Below are positions 58,729 through 64,000 of a stretch of DNA of 64,000 nucleotides, piece by piece. Positions within the stretch are counted from its first letter, which is position 1. The number at the start of each line of letters is the position of its first letter. The notes under the pieces are model-generated. The model saw only the letters and a list, made by a program, of their open reading frames with translations, did not search any database and was not told where the DNA came from. This stretch comes from Pyricularia pennisetigena (lineage: Eukaryota; Ascomycota; Sordariomycetes; Magnaporthales; Pyriculariaceae). Made by a program: the position numbers and the translations under genes. Where the stretch lies: positions 1,955,366-2,019,365 of the forward strand of contig NC_043744.1 in the NCBI RefSeq assembly GCF_004337985.1, written 5' to 3'.

Positions 58729-60179
58729 GTTCAGAAGAAGAAAAAAAAGAGTATAAGGACTTGGCTCCGGTCCTCGTTTGTCTGTGTTGTGGTGACTACG
58801 CCGTTTTGCGTGTTGTGCGTCGGACCGCCCTAGATGATGCCGTGTTTTGTGCGTGAACTGGTAGGTGCAGAGTCGAGCGAGTTTAGAGTACTGCGGAAAC
58901 TGTTTTTTTTTTTTTTTCTCTCGAGGACGACTGCAACGACCCCGGGTTATTTTGTGTTTGCGAACACTGGCGGTGATACCAAGCGACCTCGCTGATCTGC
59001 AGCCAAAATCTATCCCGGCTAACAACAACAAACAGAGCTCAGGCATAAAAAAGAGAGGATTGTGATTACAGGCGAAACATCCGGACCGTCGTCGGGAAGA
59101 GTGCCCGTAATGTCGTCTTGATGTTTTCTTGTTGCTATGTTTTGTTTTGTTTTGTTTTCGACAGGTCAGTTATCACAAGCAACGGCAACTCTGGGTGTTT
59201 GATGCAAGCATTTGTCCCCGGCCCATATTTAGTTGTCTCGAATCTTTCCTTTCCTAGCATCTTTTCCTTTTCTCCAGAAAAAAAGGGGGAAGGTGAGCAC
59301 TAAGTAGAGATTTTCTAACCTTGCACTTCATCTATGTTGTACGATATTTGCACCACCTTGGGGACCCTCAAACCTCTACGCATCCACTCATTGTGCGTTT
59401 CCCCGATACTTCATCTCTCTCCTTTTTTCTTGCCCCAAGAACACGGGTTCTGGTGCTTCTCGAGCGGTTCGTATGCCCTGTCCTATCATTTGCTGGGCTA
59501 CACAGCTTTGCAAAATCCCCTGCTTTGCGAGCGTTGGGCGAGCCCTAGCGTCATGGAATCGCATCCCGGGGGAGATCAGCTCTGCGGAAAAAGATGCCCG
59601 AATGTTTAAGCGGTTCGTAACTTTTTTTTTTTTTTTCTCGCGGCGTACAGACATTGCCGTAACCCAGCTCTCCTTATTCGATGAGCCACCGTCATGAACA
59701 CATGGGAGGATCGGGTGCCCTTTCACTTTGTTCGAGAGCTCAAGTCTCTCTTTAGATTACGAATCGCGGCCATTGTCCAACTCAGCAAAGGTACCTTGAA
59801 ATCACGCAGTTACTCTCTCTATTTCTTCCCTCTTTTTTTCCCCTCCCCTGCCCCGAACAACTCTCGGAACCTACCTTGGCGTACCACAGCACTACTGTGC
59901 TCTTCCATCGCCTGACGAGAACAAAAGGGAGGGTCTCGTATGGGAAGCAGGTCCGATGAAGAAGCGGAGCCTCCGATAACCCCCCGGTGCCGGCCAATGA
60001 AAAGGGTGTAAAATGGCAGCATGCAGGTTCCCGTTGCACAACCTACACGGCTGCAACCTTTGATCTAGGGATCGACGAGCAGAGAGGAAGGGGGTCTAGA
60101 AAATCTCTCGACGATTCTTTTGAGTCATCGCCGATCAAGCATGGGGCTGTTTTGTCATTATCCCTTTTTTTCTTGACTT

Positions 60180-60185
<6 letters not shown>

Positions 60186-60229
<44 letters not shown>
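60186..60229. repeat. TA dinucleotide microsatellite, about 22 units
   Basis: A perfect alternating TA run of about 44 bp preceded by a T run. Self-complementary and prone to cruciform formation or slippage. Confidence 0.9.
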
Positions 60230-60233
<4 letters not shown>

Positions 60234-61510
60234 TACTCGGCCGCTGCGTCAGATGCCGTCATTTCTTGATCTTGTTCCAAGGGCTGATGCCGAGCATCTT
60301 TGGGACATAAGTGCTAGGACCTGAACAATTACCCCAGCTGCGAGTCTCGGCACTCTGTGAGGCACAAGGCTAGGGGGTTGGGGAGGAGTTAATTAGCTGG
60401 TAATCTTGGTGTTTGCCATTCCTACCAGGAACAAAACAGGGAAGAGCGGAAGCAACGCAAGCACAGGAATTTCATGGCAATCATTAAAGGTACCGTCGGA
60501 CGCGGGAAGCACTGACCAGAATGAAGAGACTCCTTCTGGTGGCAGAGATAGAGAGCGAAAGTATTTTCAGCACTCATAGTAACCTCTATGGCGTACACAA
60601 TGTTAGGTTGACGGGCCTAGTGCAAGGCTAATTCTTCTTGTAACATTCCATCGCTCATGCCTTTTGCTGATCAGAATTATACGAACTAGCTTCCTGACCC
60701 CATTTCTTATGTGCAACATCAAGAGCTGACAAGAGCTCATTCTTCGAACGTCTCGATTGCTAGCCCCTGGACACGACACATCGGGGATCGAGGGGTACGT
60801 ATACTCCATAGACTTGTCTTTGTTTGCAGTAGCAAGAGAAAAAAGAAAAAAATAACATAAACCCAAACATAATCTCTGAACGACAAACGAGGCAGGTACG
60901 GTTCGCCGTTGCAACGCTCCATCGGCTGGATCTACCTTTTTCTTTTGTCACACCATGCATGCCTTTCACCTACCACAGTCTCGATTGATGATGCCGTAGT
61001 CGCACCGGTTGTTTCGGAGGGCCTTTCCTGCGAGGGGCAACAGTCCGCGATACCAAGCCCAGAGTTTTCCCTTTTATTCTGCTTCTCTTTTTTTTCCCTC
61101 CATGTCTTTCAGCTCAGCATTGCGTGCAGATTGATGTGGCGACTGTTGGCGAGGTTTGCCGTACATATCGATGCAAACGGATCTGGGAAAACGTAGCCGA
61201 GGGGACTTTGTTTCACAAAGCCAAGGCTGCATGTGTTTTTTTTTCAAAAAGAAAAAAAAGGAAAGAAAGAGATAAACCAAAATGACAAGAGCGCGGGTTC
61301 CTGAGTCGTTATATGTCCTTCCGCCCTTTTTTTCCCTCGCTGTCTAGCCAGATAGAGCTACTGCTTTGATCCGGTTTTCCACGCTATCGGTCATCCCCAC
61401 AATCACTCGCCGCAAAATGTCTTGACGGTTTGTCTTGAACACTGTGGCTTGGGCTCACTTGTTTGCTCCCTCTGTCTTTCTACCACGTCACCGATGTTTG
61501 TCTGCAGACC

Positions 61511-61528
61511 GGGGGAGGGGGGGGGGGG
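61511..61528. repeat. G tract
   Basis: Five G, one A, then twelve G on the plus strand, in an otherwise mixed intergenic region. The exact length may be uncertain. Confidence 0.8.
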
Positions 61529-62054
61529 TCTCCTCCACCACTTCCCCCCGCCAATTGACATACCGTACCAGTGACTGGGTTATGTCTCGAGTGCTAGAGA
61601 CAAATCATCGTTATGATGTGTCGTGACTAATCCGCATCTTGACCATACTGGGTCTCTAGCGATCGCGCCAATGTAAAGTAGGTACACACGTGCAGAGACA
61701 GCACCAGCTGCTCTCGGGACAGAACGGCTACAGTGGGATGGCGACTGCAGCAACTCTCGCTCTGGACAAGATGGATTTTATTGTTTCTCGGTTCTTTTTT
61801 TGCATCTTCACAATCCGAAAACCCCGGTCGAACATGCGGCTCGGAATCCTGCAGAGAACTCTCCCCCTCCAAGCCTCCGACTCTGCATTAGACTTGACCA
61901 AAAACAGGCCTGCGCGGCCCCGGATACCAACCAGGCCACTACCAGCATGCCTTGCGGGTGGTCGAACGTGCAGGTTAGCTGCAGCTGTACCTCTCCATTC
62001 TTAGCTTTCTGAATCGGTTCTTTGCTGCGACTGGTTTTGCCTTTGTTCATGCTT

Positions 62055-62785
62055 NNNNNNNNNNNNNNNNNNNNNNNNNNNNNNNNNNNNNNNNNNNNNN
62101 NNNNNNNNNNNNNNNNNNNNNNNNNNNNNNNNNNNNNNNNNNNNNNNNNNNNNNNNNNNNNNNNNNNNNNNNNNNNNNNNNNNNNNNNNNNNNNNNNNNN
62201 NNNNNNNNNNNNNNNNNNNNNNNNNNNNNNNNNNNNNNNNNNNNNNNNNNNNNNNNNNNNNNNNNNNNNNNNNNNNNNNNNNNNNNNNNNNNNNNNNNNN
62301 NNNNNNNNNNNNNNNNNNNNNNNNNNNNNNNNNNNNNNNNNNNNNNNNNNNNNNNNNNNNNNNNNNNNNNNNNNNNNNNNNNNNNNNNNNNNNNNNNNNN
62401 NNNNNNNNNNNNNNNNNNNNNNNNNNNNNNNNNNNNNNNNNNNNNNNNNNNNNNNNNNNNNNNNNNNNNNNNNNNNNNNNNNNNNNNNNNNNNNNNNNNN
62501 NNNNNNNNNNNNNNNNNNNNNNNNNNNNNNNNNNNNNNNNNNNNNNNNNNNNNNNNNNNNNNNNNNNNNNNNNNNNNNNNNNNNNNNNNNNNNNNNNNNN
62601 NNNNNNNNNNNNNNNNNNNNNNNNNNNNNNNNNNNNNNNNNNNNNNNNNNNNNNNNNNNNNNNNNNNNNNNNNNNNNNNNNNNNNNNNNNNNNNNNNNNN
62701 NNNNNNNNNNNNNNNNNNNNNNNNNNNNNNNNNNNNNNNNNNNNNNNNNNNNNNNNNNNNNNNNNNNNNNNNNNNNNNNNNNNNN
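62055..62785. other. Assembly gap (731 N)
   Basis: Undetermined sequence. It is followed directly by a 15-A run (62786-62800), so the gap may be caused by a repeat or homopolymer. The open frames crossing it are meaningless. Confidence 0.98.
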
Positions 62786-62866
62786 AAAAAAAAAAAAAAA
62801 CACAATAACATAACAAATTTGAAGCCTGTTTGCCCCCAGAATCAACTCTTTTCTGAGTTGCATGGA

Positions 62867-64000
62867 CTAGTTGACTTTATCAGTGACGACCTGCTTCATC
62901 AGCTCCCGGTTATCACTGTAGTCAATGTTGACGTCGACTATCGAGAGCCCGTCCCAGGCAATAGCCTCTTTCAGTGTAGCCTCTAGCTGGCTGGGGTTGT
63001 CGATGCGGAACCCCTTGGCGCCATACGCCTCGGCCCTGTGGAAACGACCGTGTCAGTAACGAGAAATAGAATACGGCTGTTTGGTATTTGGTGGGTCTTC
63101 ACAGCTTACAGCTTCACGAAATCAACGTTTCCGAGCCCGGTGCCCGAAGTGCGGCCATATTTGATCTGCTCTTGGAAACCGACCATGTCGTAACTTTGGT
63201 CGTTCCAGATTATGTGGCAGATGTTGGCCTTGACTGCGACGGCCGTGGCGCATTCCGCCATTGAAAACTGAAAGCCTCCATCTCCACTGATGGAAATGAC
63301 CTTGGACGAGCACGGAGGGTCTTGTGCAAGCGACGCCCCGATGGCCCAAGGCAGCGCCACCCCCAGAGTTTGCTGCGCGTTGGACACCAGGAACGTCTTG
63401 GGGACGTAAGAGTAGAAGAAGCGGCAGAAGTAAATGTAGACGGAGCCGACATCGCAGGATATGGTCGGTGTCTGGTTAAAAGACTCTACTTGCTGCTGAA
63501 GGACCTTGATAAAGTGCAGGGGATGCACCTTCCCAGTGTCCGGGCACGGCGAGGGGCACGCCTTGGGGCCAGTCTCCCAGGCATGTAGTGCGCCAAAGAG
63601 CTTCTTGGCAACGACTGTCTCGTGAGGACGGGTCACGGTCTGCAGACGAGTGTTGAGCACAGCCAAATTATCAGAAAGCGACCCGATCAGCTCCAGGCTC
63701 GGCTCGTAGTGCGCCCCAAAGGTTGCCCTGTGGTAATCCATGTGGATGATATCGACCTCGCGCTCTCCGGGGTTCCACGACTCGGCATCGTACTCTATTT
63801 CGTCGTACCCTATTGTAATGACAAGGTCTGCATGGCTGAGAAGTTCATCGCCCGGCTGGTTCCTCCATAGACCTATACGGCCAAAGAACAGATGTGCCAG
63901 ATCCCGGGAGATGGCACCAGCGGCCTATGAAAATCAGGCTCACTTAGTCGTCCGACAAGCAAAACAGCCGGTTGTCAAGCCCGACATAAAGGTTTGGGGG
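62867..64000 (-). CDS. Thiamine-diphosphate enzyme, acetolactate synthase (AlsS)-like, 3' part
   Basis: This is the C-terminal portion of a ThDP-dependent enzyme. The 5' part lies beyond the right edge. Exons visible are 63924-63110 and 63035-62867 (74-bp intron, GTAAGC...CACAG). A third intron ends at 63925 with a GACTAAG branch-like site. The middle domain reads ISRDLAHLFFGRIGLWRNQP, then GDELL and LVITIGYDEIEYDAESWNP, close in pattern to bacterial catabolic acetolactate synthase. The ThDP-binding domain has ISGDGGFQFSMAEC followed after about 20 residues by WND. The final exon gives AEAYGAKGFRI and ends ...QVVTDKVN. AlsS-type enzymes condense two pyruvates to acetolactate. The mitochondrial IlvB-type biosynthetic enzyme, pyruvate oxidase or an oxalyl-CoA decarboxylase relative are alternatives. 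About 327 residues are visible. Confidence 0.85.

Larger units (their letters stand above)
58729..62054. other. Intergenic region up to the assembly gap
   Basis: 3.3 kb without a supportable gene. It contains T-rich runs (58902-58917, 59621-59635), a TA microsatellite at 60186-60229, a G-rich tract at 61511-61528 and A/T runs. A short upstream exon of the neighbouring membrane-protein gene could lie within the first 320 bp. Confidence 0.5.

Noticed and set aside
61808..62863. Long open frames across the 731-N gap
   Set aside because: Undetermined bases cannot contain stops, so the frames are artefacts.
1..64000. CRISPR arrays, operons, phage or bacterial elements
   Set aside because: No spaced direct repeats or polycistronic spacing are present. 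Introns and gene families show eukaryotic nuclear DNA.

Overview
The window is nuclear DNA of a filamentous ascomycete. Introns are short (57-112 bp, one of 255 bp) with GTNNGT-type donors, CTNAC-like branch points and YAG acceptors. The gene families present (SAT4/Pth11-type rhodopsin-domain receptor, Zn2Cys6 factor, Dsc3, ALG14, GPI3, an Mtr4/FRH helicase) point to Pezizomycotina, most likely Sordariomycetes. A closer placement (Magnaporthales-like) is only an impression from spacing and protein style. There are two assembly gaps (5 N at 28705 and 731 N at 62055).

Layout. 1-11129 has no supportable gene. 11130-23769 is compact and rich in mitochondrial functions: i-AAA protease YME1 (-), ALG14 (+), mitoribosomal mS23/RSM25 (-), a PPR protein (+), cytochrome oxidase subunit COX8 (-) and nuclear exosome helicase MTR4/FRH (+). 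mS23/PPR and COX8/MTR4 are divergent pairs. 24148-27524 carries two ER membrane genes in divergent orientation, DSC3 (-) and GPI3/PIG-A (+). 27649-29600 holds two decayed Rossmann-fold enzymes on the minus strand: an NmrA-like gene with a frameshift and no usable start, and a short-chain dehydrogenase with three nonsense codons and a frameshift. 31001-32480 is a SAT4-type seven-TM receptor. 36348-39297 is an EF-hand MscS channel. 41538-44690 is a Zn2Cys6 transcription factor. 45312-47226 is a five-exon PLP aminotransferase. 49107-50003 is a stand-alone vWFA protein. 51177-53973 is an unrecognised 871-residue protein with a coiled coil, an RG-rich stretch and a conserved-looking C-terminal domain. 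55100-55809 is an SSP120-like secreted EF-hand protein. 56463-58728 is a single-pass membrane protein with a Cys-rich ectodomain. 62867 to the right edge is the 3' part of a thiamine-diphosphate enzyme closest in motif content to catabolic acetolactate synthase (AlsS).

The genes are independently transcribed housekeeping and accessory genes. I see no operon and no secondary-metabolite cluster. Themes are mitochondrial gene expression and quality control on the left, ER/secretory functions in the middle (ALG14, GPI3, DSC3, SSP120) and signalling or regulation on the right. Gene-free stretches carry long mononucleotide tracts (up to 44 bp) and one TA microsatellite. Exon junctions were inferred by eye from splice signals plus reading-frame and family continuity. 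They were not tested against transcripts.
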